Of a stretch of 64,000 bases of DNA, positions 15,425 through 24,277 are shown piece after piece. The number at the start of each line of letters is the position of its first letter. Within the stretch, counting starts at the first letter, position 1. The stretch is from the NCBI RefSeq assembly GCF_003646465.1, contig NZ_QZEX01000002.1, positions 450,471 through 514,470 of the forward strand, read 5' to 3'. Both the position numbers and the translations under genes were made by a program. The stretch is from Chachezhania antarctica (GTDB lineage: Bacteria > Pseudomonadota > Alphaproteobacteria > Rhodobacterales > Rhodobacteraceae). Below the pieces are notes generated by a model. It did no database searches and was not told the origin of the DNA. It saw nothing but the letters and a program-made list of their open reading frames with translations.

Positions 15425-17931
15425 GATGTGATCTCCTCTTCTTTCAGGACAGGTTCGGCGTCCTCGACAGCGATGGTGGCCGAAGAGGCCGCGTCTGCGT
15501 CGAGGGCGAGATTGGTGAGATCGGGGATCAGCTCGGCGGCCCAATCCAGGTCGTGCGCCTTCAGCCAAGCGACGAGGAAGCCGTCTCGGCCGTGCCCGGC
15601 GCAGATCTCGGCAATCAGCGCCTGATCCGATTTGGACGATGCCGCGCAGAGGGCCAGACCGACATCGCTGAGACCCAGCTCGAACAGCCGGTTGCCGCGC
15701 CGCGACTGGCAGTAGTAGTCGCGTTTGGGCGTGGCCCGCGCGAGGATCTCGATCTGCCGGTCATTGAGGCCGAAGCGGCGATAGATCGCGGTGATCTGCG
15801 GCTCGATGGCCCGCTCGTTGGGCAACAGTAGCCGTGTCGGGCAGCTTTCGATGATCGCAGGCGCGATGGCGCTGCCGTCGATGTCGCTGAGGCTCTGCGT
15901 CGCGAAGATCACCGAAGCATTCTTCTTCCTCAGCGTCTTCAGCCATTCGCGGAGCTGCTCCGCGAAGGCATCGTCATCGAGCGCGAGCCAGCCCTCGTCG
16001 ATGATGAGCAGCGTGGGGCGTCCATCGAGCCGATCACCGATCCGGTGGAACAGGTAAGAGAGGACGGCGGGCGCCGCGCCGGTTCCCACCAACCCCTCGA
16101 TCTCGAAGGCCTGCACATCTGCCGAACCCAGCTGTTCGGTCTCGGCATCGAGTAGCCGGCCATAGGGTCCACCCACGCAGTATGCGCGGAGCGCCTGCTT
16201 CAGGTCGTTGGACTGCAGCAGGACCGCGAGGCCGGTCATGGTCCGCTCGCCGACAGGAGCTGAGGCCAGCGAGGTCAGCGCCGTCCAGATATGTTCCTTC
16301 ACATCCGGGGTGATCTGGATGTTCTCGCGCGTGAGGATCGCGACAATCCAGTCAGCCGCCCAGGCGCGCTCGGAGGTCTCGTGGATACAGGCCAGCGGCT
16401 GTAGCGAGACGGAGGTGTCGGCCGCGTCGGTCAGCTCTCCGCCGAGGTCATGCCAGTCGCCGCCCATGGCGAGCGCGGCGGCGCGGATCGAGCCACCGAA
16501 GTCGAAGGCGAAGATCTGGCTGCGCGGATACCGGCGGAACTGAAGCGCCATCAGCGCCAGCAGCACGGACTTGCCCGCCCCGGTCGGGCCGACGACGAGG
16601 GTGTGACCAACATCCCCGACATGAAGAGAAAACCGGAACGGGGTGGAGCCTTCGGTCCTGGCGTAGAGCAATGGAGCGTCGCCGAAATGCTCATCCTGCG
16701 CCTCGCCCGCCCAGACCGCCGAGAGCGGGATCATATGGGCGAGATTCAATGTGCTGATCGGTGGCTGGCGGACATTGGCATAGGCATGTCCGGGCAAACT
16801 TCCGAGCCAGGCATCGACGGCGTTGACCGTCTCGACCATGACGCTGAAATCGCGGGACTGGACGATCTTCTCGACCAGCCTGAGCTTCTCGTCAGCGCGG
16901 CGGACATCCTCGTCCCAAACCACGATCGTCGCGGTGACGTAGGCCATGCCTGCCACATCCGCGCCGAGTTCCTGCAAGGCCATGTCCGCGTCAGCGGCCT
17001 TGTTCGCCGCGTCTGTATCGACCAGCGCGGATTGCTCGTTGGTCATCACCTCCTTGAGGATCGCGGCGATACTCTTGCGTTTGGCAAACCACTGACGGCG
17101 TATCCGGGTCAGCAGCTTCGTCGCATCCAGCTTGTCCATGAGGATGGCCCGGGTCGACCAGCGATAGGGAAAGGCCAGCCGGTTCAACTCGTCGAGCAGG
17201 CCCGGGGTCGTGGCGCCGGGAAAGCCTGTGATCGTCAGGACGCGGAGATGCTGATTGCCCAGGCGCGGCTCCAGCCCGCCGGCCAGCGGCTGGTCGGGCA
17301 AGAGCGCGTCGAGATAGACCGGCACCTCGGGCACGCGCACGCGGTGCCGGTTGGTCGAAATCGTCGAATGCAGGTAGGTCAGCGTAGCCGCGTCATCGAG
17401 CCAATGGCAGTCCGGCATGAAGCCATCGAGCAGTGCCAGCACACGATCCGTTCGATCGATGAAGCTGCGCACCTGTTCCCAGGGATTCACACCCGAGGTT
17501 TCGCGTCCCTCGTAGAGCCAGGACTCCGAACGCGCCGCGTCCTCGGCAGGCGGAAGCCAGAGGAGGGTCAGGAAATAGCCGGAAACGAAGTGGCTCCCCT
17601 TCTCCTCGAATTCGGCCTTGCGCTCGGCATCGACCAGCGCCGATGCCGCATCCGGAAAGATGCTCACCGGATAGGTCGCGGCCTCAGAGCGCTGTGCTTC
17701 CACGAAGATCGCCCACCCGGAACCGAGGCGACGGAAAGCGTTGTTCAGCCGTCCCGCCACCGCGACCAGTTCGGCCGCGACGGCGCTGTCGAGATCGGGC
17801 CCCCGAAACTTCGCCGTCCTCTGGAACGAGCCGTCCTTGTTGAGGACCACGCCCTCCCCGACCAGCGCCACCCAGGGCAGGTAGTCGGCAAGGCGCGACG
17901 CGGTGCGGCGGTATTCAGCAAGATTCATCAT
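15421..17931 (-). CDS. trbE: Conjugal transfer ATPase TrbE (VirB4-like)
   Basis: An 836-residue ATPase that powers pilus assembly and substrate transport at the inner membrane. The N-terminal CagE/VirB4 domain is followed by a RecA-like ATPase domain with Walker A GPTGAGKS (about 445-455) and Walker B LLIIDEGWLAL (about 640). Length is standard. Two adjacent Met codons mark the start, 7-10 bases after the trbD stop. Confidence 0.96.
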   Translation of the reverse strand: MMNLAEYRRTASRLADYLPWVALVGEGVVLNKDGSFQRTAKFRGPDLDSAVAAELVAVAGRLNNAFRRLGSGWAIFVEAQRSEAATYPVSIFPDAASALVDAERKAEFEEKGSHFVSGYFLTLLWLPPAEDAARSESWLYEGRETSGVNPWEQVRSFIDRTDRVLALLDGFMPDCHWLDDAATLTYLHSTISTNRHRVRVPEVPVYLDALLPDQPLAGGLEPRLGNQHLRVLTITGFPGATTPGLLDELNRLAFPYRWSTRAILMDKLDATKLLTRIRRQWFAKRKSIAAILKEVMTNEQSALVDTDAANKAADADMALQELGADVAGMAYVTATIVVWDEDVRRADEKLRLVEKIVQSRDFSVMVETVNAVDAWLGSLPGHAYANVRQPPISTLNLAHMIPLSAVWAGEAQDEHFGDAPLLYARTEGSTPFRFSLHVGDVGHTLVVGPTGAGKSVLLALMALQFRRYPRSQIFAFDFGGSIRAAALAMGGDWHDLGGELTDAADTSVSLQPLACIHETSERAWAADWIVAILTRENIQITPDVKEHIWTALTSLASAPVGERTMTGLAVLLQSNDLKQALRAYCVGGPYGRLLDAETEQLGSADVQAFEIEGLVGTGAAPAVLSYLFHRIGDRLDGRPTLLIIDEGWLALDDDAFAEQLREWLKTLRKKNASVIFATQSLSDIDGSAIAPAIIESCPTRLLLPNERAIEPQITAIYRRFGLNDRQIEILARATPKRDYYCQSRRGNRLFELGLSDVGLALCAASSKSDQALIAEICAGHGRDGFLVAWLKAHDLDWAAELIPDLTNLALDADAASSATIAVEDAEPVLKEEEITS

Positions 17932-17937
17932 GGGGGT

Positions 17938-18219
17938 TCACACCGAGAGATGACCGGGAATGCGCAAATGGCGGCGCGCGACATCGACGAAGAGCGGATC
18001 GCGCCTGGCCGCCCAGACAGCTGCGATGTGGCCAACTGCCCAGATCAGGATCCCGACCAGCCAGAGCTGAAGCCCAAGGCCGACCGCACCGGCGAGCGTG
18101 CCGTTCAGGATCGCGACCGAGCGCGGTGCGCCGCCGAGCAGGATCGGCTCGTTCAGCGCGCGGTGGACCGGAACGCTGAACCCCGGAACTGCGTCGAGGG
18201 CCTCGAAACTCACCGCCAT
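17938..18219 (-). CDS. trbD: Conjugal transfer protein TrbD (VirB3-like)
   Basis: A 93-residue inner-membrane protein of the VirB3/TrbD family. The N-terminal PGFSVPVHRALNEPILLGGAPR block is characteristic and is followed by one or two hydrophobic segments (about 37-70). The start is fixed by a TGATG overlap with trbC. The frame stays open far upstream inside trbC/trbB, but that part is not protein-like. Confidence 0.93.
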   Translation of the reverse strand: MAVSFEALDAVPGFSVPVHRALNEPILLGGAPRSVAILNGTLAGAVGLGLQLWLVGILIWAVGHIAAVWAARRDPLFVDVARRHLRIPGHLSV

Positions 18220-18551
18220 CAGATCAGCGCTCCGCCACCAAAGCTGAAGAAGCTCAGGAAGAAGGACGAGGCCGCAAAGGCGATGGAAATCCCGAAGACG
18301 ATCTGGATCAGCCGCCGGAAGCCACCGCCGGTATCGCCGAAGGCCAGCGTCAGACCGGTGACGATGATGATGATCACCGCCACGATCTTGGCCACCGGCC
18401 CCTCGACGGAGTCGAGGATGGATTGCAGCGGCGCTTCCCAGGGCATGGAAGAACCGGAAGCATGAGCGGCCGGGGCGATGATCAGGCTGACATAGGTGGC
18501 GGTGGCCGCGGTGGCGACGTGGCGGCGAATGCGCAGGGCGTGACGGATCAT
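18219..18551 (-). CDS. trbC: Conjugal transfer pilin TrbC (VirB2-like)
   Basis: A 110-residue pre-pilin with a long signal peptide (cleavage near APAAHA, about residue 31) and two hydrophobic helices (about 52-72 and 86-104) separated by a short basic loop, the VirB2/TrbC design. It overlaps trbB by 4 bases. The mature form is the major subunit of the conjugative pilus. Confidence 0.94.
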   Translation of the reverse strand: MIRHALRIRRHVATAATATYVSLIIAPAAHASGSSMPWEAPLQSILDSVEGPVAKIVAVIIIIVTGLTLAFGDTGGGFRRLIQIVFGISIAFAASSFFLSFFSFGGGALI

Positions 18552-19543
18552 TCGAGGTCTCCTGGTTCGTGAGTGGTGGGTTCTGAAATGACAGGTGAAA
18601 TCCGGTAGTCGCCGTCCGGCCCGAGGCCCTCGACGCGGGCAAGTTCGACCAGACGGCGTGCGGAGCCGCGCCCGGCCAGGACGGCTACGAGATCAATGGT
18701 CTCCGCGATCATGGCCCGCGGCACGGTAACGACGGCTTCCTGGATGAGCTGTTCGAGACGGCGCAACGCGCCGATCCCGGTACCGGCATGGATGGTGCCG
18801 ATGCCGCCGGGATGGCCGGTGCCCCAGGCTTTGAGCAGGTCGAGCGCCTCGGCGCCACGCACCTCACCGATCGGAATACGATCGGGGCGCAGACGCAGCG
18901 AAGACCGAACCAGATCGGACAGGCTTGCAACGCCGTCCTTGGTGCGCATCGCCACGAGGTTCGGCGCGGCGCATTGCAGTTCTCGGGTGTCTTCGATGAT
19001 CACGACGCGATCGGAGGTCTTGGCCACCTCGGCGAGCAGCGCATTGGTCAGCGTGGTCTTGCCGGTCGAGGTGCCCCCCGCCACCAGGATATTGGCACGT
19101 GCCGCAACCGCCTGCCGCAGCGCCTCGGCCTGCGCAGGGGTCATGATCCCGGCGGCGGAGTAATCGTCGAGCGTGAAGACGGCTACGGCTGGCTTACGGA
19201 TGGCAAAGGCCGGGGCTGAGACCACGGGAGGCAGCAGCCCCTCGAAGCGCTCGCCGGTTTCCGGGAGCTCCGCAGAGACGCGTGGGGACAGGCCATGAAC
19301 TTCGACGCCGACATGGTGCGCGACCAGTCGTACGATGCGCTCACCATCGGCTGCGCTGAGCGTCTTGCCGCTGTCGGCCAGCCCCTCGGAAAGTCGGTCG
19401 ACCCAGAGCCGCCCATCGGGGTTGAGCATCACCTCGACGGTCATGGGGTCGTCCAGAAACCCGGCGATCGCCGGCCCGAGCGCGGTGCGCAGCATCCGCG
19501 CGCCTCTCCGGATCGCCTCTGGTCTCTGATCGGTCTTCGCCAT
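18548..19543 (-). CDS. trbB: Conjugal transfer ATPase TrbB (VirB11-like)
   Basis: A 331-residue hexameric traffic ATPase. Walker [10 protein letters not shown] lies at about residues 153-162, with the Asp box RELQC, Walker B region [23 protein letters not shown] and the His box after it. It heads the minus-strand trb operon. In related elements the copG/traG genes lie immediately upstream; here 13 kb of plus-strand cargo intervenes. Confidence 0.96.
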   Translation of the reverse strand: MAKTDQRPEAIRRGARMLRTALGPAIAGFLDDPMTVEVMLNPDGRLWVDRLSEGLADSGKTLSAADGERIVRLVAHHVGVEVHGLSPRVSAELPETGERFEGLLPPVVSAPAFAIRKPAVAVFTLDDYSAAGIMTPAQAEALRQAVAARANILVAGGTSTGKTTLTNALLAEVAKTSDRVVIIEDTRELQCAAPNLVAMRTKDGVASLSDLVRSSLRLRPDRIPIGEVRGAEALDLLKAWGTGHPGGIGTIHAGTGIGALRRLEQLIQEAVVTVPRAMIAETIDLVAVLAGRGSARRLVELARVEGLGPDGDYRISPVISEPTTHEPGDLE

Positions 19544-20119
19544 GCCGGCCCCGCTCTTTTGCAGGCGCCTCCAACAGGCCGCCCTGGATCGGGGTCGATT
19601 AAGAAAGCCGTAAATGCCTACGGCTCAACAGGTTTCCGAGGGGCGTCGTAGCGTGGCGTGCAATGACAGGAAAACGGCGGAATGATCCCCAGTTTCATTC
19701 CGTGAGGAAGGCATCGTGGCAACCGTCATGAGAACATGGTGAATTCGGGCGGGAAGCAGCCTGATGGCAGTGCGGCATGGCGAGCGCAACAACTCTGGCG
19801 AACCAGACGTTCATGCAGGTCGCCGCGACCACCGTGGGCGAGTATTCCGTGTCGAGCGGAGATCGGCCTGACGGCAATGCAGCATCCCCTACTTCTCCGG
19901 CCTCCATCGCCGCAAGTGCCTGGCAATTTACGAGCGCGCCGCGACCAGCCACCTGTCATCCTCGGACGTCGTCGAACTCGAAAGCCTGGGCGGGTTGATC
20001 CGCACGCTTCAAAATCTCAAGATTCGCTTGTTTTTCGACCTACTGAGGTCGTAGTACTCAATGTGTGTCTGTCATCAGCAATGCACGATTTGGCCACTCT
20101 GCCAGATTGGATTTCATCA
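19544..20119. other. Intergenic region at the left edge of the cargo island
   Basis: This 576-base stretch lies between the divergent trbB and HNH genes. It must contain the promoter now used by trbB unless transcription reads through the island on the minus strand. It contains a 60-codon coding-like fragment (19872-20054, listed separately). No tRNA, direct repeat or transposase was recognised. Confidence 0.5.
19872..20054 (+). pseudogene. Coding-like fragment without a start codon
   Basis: Between TGA 19869-19871 and TAG 20052-20054 the frame encodes 60 residues with natural composition, including PYFSGLHRRKCLAIYERAA and a helical C-terminus ending KIRLFFDLLRS. There is no usable start at its 5' end. 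It looks like the 3' part of a decayed small gene left at the island boundary, but chance cannot be excluded. Confidence 0.3.
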
Positions 20120-21403
20120 ATGAGCGCCACCTTCAACAATCTGCTTTTGGAACGTGGTATTGCTCCAGAGGAGGTCGCGCTTCTTCGCCATCACACTCCC
20201 AAACGCGGCGCTTCCGCGGCGAGCATCGCAGATCTTTGGCGCGACGACCCGGAGGGTTTCATCCTCTACCAAGACACCCAAGAGAAGAACCGCCCTATCT
20301 TGCGCAAGCGAAGGATATGGGCCTCGTTCGTCTCACCGAATCCGGGCGATACACTCTTCGTCGGGCTATTCGATGCGAAGTATTTGAATACGGGAGTGGC
20401 CGATTGGACCTGTCCGTATCGCGGGGACTGGCCCGGTGAAGGAAAGCCCGTCGACCGCTTTTCCACGCACCTCCGGAGCGAACTGTCCGAGCAGATTGGG
20501 AAGCTCCGCGTTGACTGGCCGGATTCCAATGTCCGAACCTGGAAACGCAAAGCTGAGGGGCTGAGCCTCCCGGTGGTGCCATCGACGCTCGTGCGGCAGA
20601 ATGGACTTCCTATTCATGATGCGGACCTTGTCGATGCGCTGGAGACGTTGGGTTTCGAACAGCGTAATCGCACCGGCAAGGTAGTGCAGATGCGACGCGG
20701 CGATTTCATTATTTACGTGAAGCGGGAAACTGCTATTCGGCCCCTGGTCGTTCACCCAGGCTTCCTCGACGTGGCGGATAGCCTTCGGGCTCTAGGCGTC
20801 GATACCGTCGAGCCACCTCGGAGCTACGTGAACGCGCATCTTCGGGAATTCCCGGAATACATCGCGCCACATCGCACGACCGTCGGCCGTCACGGGTTTG
20901 CTCTCGGCGTCTCCGATAGGAATCTGGCTGCTACGATCGCGTTGTTGGAGCGCGCAAGTCGCCTGGAGACTGACGACGGCCCAGTCAGGGTGGTGGCGCC
21001 TCCCGAGGACCCGCTCACTGAAAAGGAGCGCTTGCAAGCCGCGAGGATCGGTCAAGGCGACTTTCGGAACGCCCTCGTCGTCGCTTGGGGCGGGACGTGT
21101 CCGCTGGCTGGCGTTGATCACCTTCCGCTTTTGCGTGCCTCCCACATCAAGCCGTGGCGAAGCTCCACGAACACTGAGCGGCTCGACCCCTTCAACGGAC
21201 TCTTGCTCGCAGTGCATGTCGATGCCTTGTTCGATCGAGGTCTCATTTCCTTCGAGGACAACGGAACGCTGCTCGTCTCCAACACGCTGAGCCAGGATAA
21301 TCTCGACCGATTGGGTATCGTCCGAGGCGCGATGATCTCCGGACTCGACGCACGCCATGGGGCGTACCTTGCGCATCATCGCGCCCACTGTTTCGTCCCA
21401 TAG
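20120..21403 (+). CDS. HNH endonuclease with a large N-terminal domain
   Basis: A 427-residue protein. The C-terminal third carries an HNH_2-type nuclease core (LLRASHIKPWR.S...RLDPFNGLLLAVHVDALFDRGLISF), with SHIKPW supplying His and NGLLL...DALFD completing the fold; only one of the usual zinc cysteines is seen (GTCPLAG). The N-terminal part (ERGIAPEEVALLRHH..., LWRDDPEGFILYQDTQ, ASFVSPNPGDTLFVGLF) recurs in stand-alone putative restriction nucleases. Start at 20120 is the best guess; the frame is open further upstream. Twelve bases separate it from three HEPN-like genes, so it probably leads a four-gene operon. A role in restriction of foreign DNA is inferred. Confidence 0.75.
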   Translation: MSATFNNLLLERGIAPEEVALLRHHTPKRGASAASIADLWRDDPEGFILYQDTQEKNRPILRKRRIWASFVSPNPGDTLFVGLFDAKYLNTGVADWTCPYRGDWPGEGKPVDRFSTHLRSELSEQIGKLRVDWPDSNVRTWKRKAEGLSLPVVPSTLVRQNGLPIHDADLVDALETLGFEQRNRTGKVVQMRRGDFIIYVKRETAIRPLVVHPGFLDVADSLRALGVDTVEPPRSYVNAHLREFPEYIAPHRTTVGRHGFALGVSDRNLAATIALLERASRLETDDGPVRVVAPPEDPLTEKERLQAARIGQGDFRNALVVAWGGTCPLAGVDHLPLLRASHIKPWRSSTNTERLDPFNGLLLAVHVDALFDRGLISFEDNGTLLVSNTLSQDNLDRLGIVRGAMISGLDARHGAYLAHHRAHCFVP

Positions 21404-21415
21404 CGCGGCTCCTTA

Positions 21416-21997
21416 ATGAGCACGTTTTCCCACATCACATTGGAGGGCCGTGACGAACCCCTGACCCTGGCCTGGCCGGCGACGGGCAACGCCGCAGCAT
21501 TCCTGCATTTCGACCGCGCGGACGCCTGGAGGGCCTTCATCGCTGGGCTGGGGATAGACCGGCGAATCCCAGAGATTATCCAGCGAAAATTCGTCCGGGC
21601 GCAGACGCTCTACTTGTTGGGCTGGATCGACTTCAGCCTGATCAAGGCCGGCGAGCTGGCCACACTGATTGCGCTCGAACGGGCCGTGATGGACCGCCAC
21701 GGCGGGGAGCTCTTGAAGAGAAAACGCGGCTTCGCTGCACGCCTCAAGCATATGGTGACAGCCGATGGGCTGACCGGCAGGGACATACCTACGGTCGAGC
21801 GCTGCGGTGGGACAGCGATCGGGCAGCTCGCCGGCGACGTTCACCCAACCCTTGCCGAGCGGCGGAACACACTCGCCTACGGCGACCCGTTCGACGGCCT
21901 CCCGACCGGCAGCCTCCTTGAGCTCGTCCGCGACCTGATCAACTACGCTTATCGCGATTGCATCGCCGAGGCAGCTTCGTTGGGAGCGCCAACATGA
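21416..21997 (+). CDS. HEPN-like protein 1 (hypothetical)
   Basis: A 193-residue, largely helical protein not firmly recognised. It contains TLYLLGWIDFSLIKAGELATLIALERAVMDRHG and, near the C-terminus, RRNTLAYGDPF followed by LLELVRDLINYAY. The latter resembles the Arg-Asn-x-x-x-His motif of HEPN domains with His replaced by Tyr, so catalysis is unlikely. Its stop overlaps the next start in ATGA. It could be a regulatory or antitoxin partner of the two proteins after it. The HEPN link is inference. Confidence 0.6.
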   Translation: MSTFSHITLEGRDEPLTLAWPATGNAAAFLHFDRADAWRAFIAGLGIDRRIPEIIQRKFVRAQTLYLLGWIDFSLIKAGELATLIALERAVMDRHGGELLKRKRGFAARLKHMVTADGLTGRDIPTVERCGGTAIGQLAGDVHPTLAERRNTLAYGDPFDGLPTGSLLELVRDLINYAYRDCIAEAASLGAPT

Positions 21998-22728
21998 CCA
22001 CGTTTCGCTGGAAGAACTGCTTCGCCGACGTCCTGACGAGCAAGCACGGCCTGACCATCCACTCCTACCTGGACGACGTGATGGTGCCGGCGCTCGAGAC
22101 GCTCGACGCAAAGATCGCGGAACTGGGGGCGAGCGACTCGCCCGGTCATCAATTCGCTCAGGCCGACATGGAAGCGGTGAAGAGTGAGGCGATCTTGACC
22201 TTCGGCTTGTCGATCCAGTCGATCTGGGAACGGCAGATTCGCAGCTATCTGCGCGGTTGCGCGAACGAACTACGCCCCGGCGAGCCCATCGCCGACAAGA
22301 TCGACAAGGCCAACTGGAAAGATTTGCAAAAGTGGTTCCGAGGGTTGCGCGGTATAAATTTGGACGAGTTTCCGAGCTTCCCGCTCATCGATATCCTCCA
22401 GCACCTCGGCAATGCGTGCCGCCATGGTGACGGGGACTCGGCGATAGAACTGCATCGGCGCCGACCCGACCTTTGGCCTGTGATGCCGCCCATGCCGCCC
22501 GGCTTTGGCGAGCCGCAGGCAGGGCCCGCGCCACCGCCTGCAGGCTCGATGGTGATCCCGGTCGCCACCCTGCGCGAGTTCGTCACCGCGATCGCCGCGT
22601 TCTGGCGGGATGCCGAATATATCTACAATGAGAGCATCGAGCGGAAGCACGAAAACCTCGAAGCCCATCTGGTCAAGCAGCGGGCGGAGCGCAGCTGGTT
22701 TCCACAGGCGCGCAGCGAGGCCGGCTGA
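21994..22728 (+). CDS. HEPN-like protein 2 (hypothetical)
   Basis: A 244-residue helical protein starting inside the previous stop (ATGA). Residues about 130-146 read LIDILQHLGNACRHGDG, similar to the RNxxxHG segment of HEPN families but with Gly in place of the Arg. A Pro-rich linker (MPPMPPGFGEP) separates it from a C-terminal helical segment. No other domain was recognised. It is translationally coupled on both sides, so it probably works in a complex with its neighbours. Confidence 0.6.
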   Translation: MTTFRWKNCFADVLTSKHGLTIHSYLDDVMVPALETLDAKIAELGASDSPGHQFAQADMEAVKSEAILTFGLSIQSIWERQIRSYLRGCANELRPGEPIADKIDKANWKDLQKWFRGLRGINLDEFPSFPLIDILQHLGNACRHGDGDSAIELHRRRPDLWPVMPPMPPGFGEPQAGPAPPPAGSMVIPVATLREFVTAIAAFWRDAEYIYNESIERKHENLEAHLVKQRAERSWFPQARSEAG

Positions 22729-24038
22729 TGGGCGCGAACGCCGCCATGATCGCCGTGGTCGAGGATCTCTGGCGCATCCCTCGGCCAGGCCCCAAGAACC
22801 TCCTGAGAGCGCCGCGCTTCAACGCTCTGAGCGAGCTCTGCGCGGCGGAGTATGGCATCGACAAGCCCGTGTTCGCGCTCAGCACCGCTCTGCGATCGCT
22901 TGGGCTCCCGTGCCATCTGCCGGCAGGGAAGACTCATCTGGCGCTCGATCCTGTCGTTGCGGCGAACGCTCTCGATGAGGCTTGCCGCCGCAAGACGTCG
23001 GTGCGCCGTCACTTATGCCCGCTCGATCTCGCCGACGATCTCCCGGTCATGACGTTTGGGCGGTCGCGGGTTGCGCAATTCAGTGCCGACGAGTTGGCCG
23101 CTCTTTTCGATGCCCCACGGATTGAGCGGACCATGCCCAACGAGCCGCTCGACGCTCGGCGGCTTGCGCAATTTCAGTGGTTGGTCGTCGAGGAGGAGAT
23201 TGCCCTCGATCCTCAACCGGAGAAGCGCGCGTCGCCGTGGCTGTATATGGCGATGAACCGCGACTTCGGGGAGATCGACCCGCACCTTGGGCAATTTCCG
23301 CCGGCAGTTGAGGCTGCGCTCTTCTACTTGATCCTCGCCCCGTGGGAGGACTGGTCGACTATGCAGGAGGTCGACTGGCGCGGCTTCCGGCTGCCCTGGA
23401 TTCACACGGTGGACGAGGACCTGTTCATCCGGCCGGCGACCCCACCGAGCGCGGACAGCCTCACGCTCGAACCATGGATTGTCGATGACGACGGCGAAGA
23501 GATCGAACTTGAGCGGGCGACTGAGCTTCCACTGAGCGACGATGCCAAGCGGGGGCTCGCGTTGATGACCGATCAGGCTTGGCGCGTCGTTGAGGCTGCC
23601 CGCGCGACCCCCCTATTCGAGACGCCGATCGTGCACTTTCTAGTGCGGGCCTTCCTGTCGGACGGCATCGATGAGGTCATGGCCCACATGACCGCGATCG
23701 AAGCGGCGGTTGGTCTGGAGATGGATCACAAGGCGTTTATGCGACCGAGGCCGGACCAGCATAAGGGCATGAAGGCGACAGACCGGGTTGCAGCTCGCAT
23801 CGGCGCGCTCCTCAACGATCGGTCAAGCGTGCAGGCTTACAAGGACCTGTTCGAGCTGCGCAGTCAGTTCATCCATGGTCGGGCCGATCTGCAGAAAATA
23901 TCGACCCAACAGCGTGTGCTGGCGAGAAGCCTAGCCCGCAGAGTCGCCGCCGGGACCGTGGACGTGGCATTGCAAGGTCCGCGCCCGCGCGTCGAAGTTC
24001 TGTCGGAGCTGCTCGATCAGGGTGCGCCGCTTTTATAA
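22728..24038 (+). CDS. Putative HEPN-domain effector (ApeA-like C-terminus)
   Basis: A 436-residue protein. The C-terminal part contains FELRSQFIHGRAD, which fits the catalytic HEPN ribonuclease signature R-x4-H (R378, H383) in the context usual for ApeA-type HEPN domains. Upstream residues form a large uncharacterised domain that may sense a trigger. The start overlaps the previous stop by one base. It is the only one of the three HEPN-like proteins with an intact motif and so the probable effector, cleaving RNA and arresting growth on infection. Family placement is inferred. Confidence 0.62.
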   Translation: MGANAAMIAVVEDLWRIPRPGPKNLLRAPRFNALSELCAAEYGIDKPVFALSTALRSLGLPCHLPAGKTHLALDPVVAANALDEACRRKTSVRRHLCPLDLADDLPVMTFGRSRVAQFSADELAALFDAPRIERTMPNEPLDARRLAQFQWLVVEEEIALDPQPEKRASPWLYMAMNRDFGEIDPHLGQFPPAVEAALFYLILAPWEDWSTMQEVDWRGFRLPWIHTVDEDLFIRPATPPSADSLTLEPWIVDDDGEEIELERATELPLSDDAKRGLALMTDQAWRVVEAARATPLFETPIVHFLVRAFLSDGIDEVMAHMTAIEAAVGLEMDHKAFMRPRPDQHKGMKATDRVAARIGALLNDRSSVQAYKDLFELRSQFIHGRADLQKISTQQRVLARSLARRVAAGTVDVALQGPRPRVEVLSELLDQGAPLL

Positions 24039-24097
24039 GGGGATATTGAAAGGGGGAGGTATGGGCGGGAAGCTAACCTTCGCTGCTATAGCATGGT

Positions 24098-24277
24098 ATG
24101 GGACGGCTTCCTGCAAAAGCAGACATTCGGCAGAGAAATTGGTACAGCAAGAGGGAGACTGTAACCGGGCTTCCGGAATCGCGTTATCTAAACCGGCATA
24201 GTCCAAAGCAGGTCGTTCGTATACTGAAGCTCTTAAGCATAAAGAAGCAGAAAAGGCGTAATGGGTTTGACGGGTAG
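24098..24277 (+). CDS. Possible small basic protein overlapping the helicase start
   Basis: A 59-residue frame rich in Lys and Arg (RQRNWYSKRE, SIKKQKRR) that ends 17 bases inside the helicase gene, an arrangement typical of translational coupling. The ribosome binding site for its ATG is poor. A much stronger one (GGGGGAGG) precedes ATG 24061 in another frame, which gives 46 less convincing residues. Real status is uncertain. Confidence 0.35.
   Translation: MGRLPAKADIRQRNWYSKRETVTGLPESRYLNRHSPKQVVRILKLLSIKKQKRRNGFDG

Noticed and set aside
14654..15625. 323-codon plus-strand frame
   Set aside because: Antisense to trbJ and the trbE end; composition typical of a shadow.
16450..18465. 671-codon plus-strand frame
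   Set aside because: It is antisense to trbE/trbD/trbC, has no domain sense and reflects GC-rich third positions.
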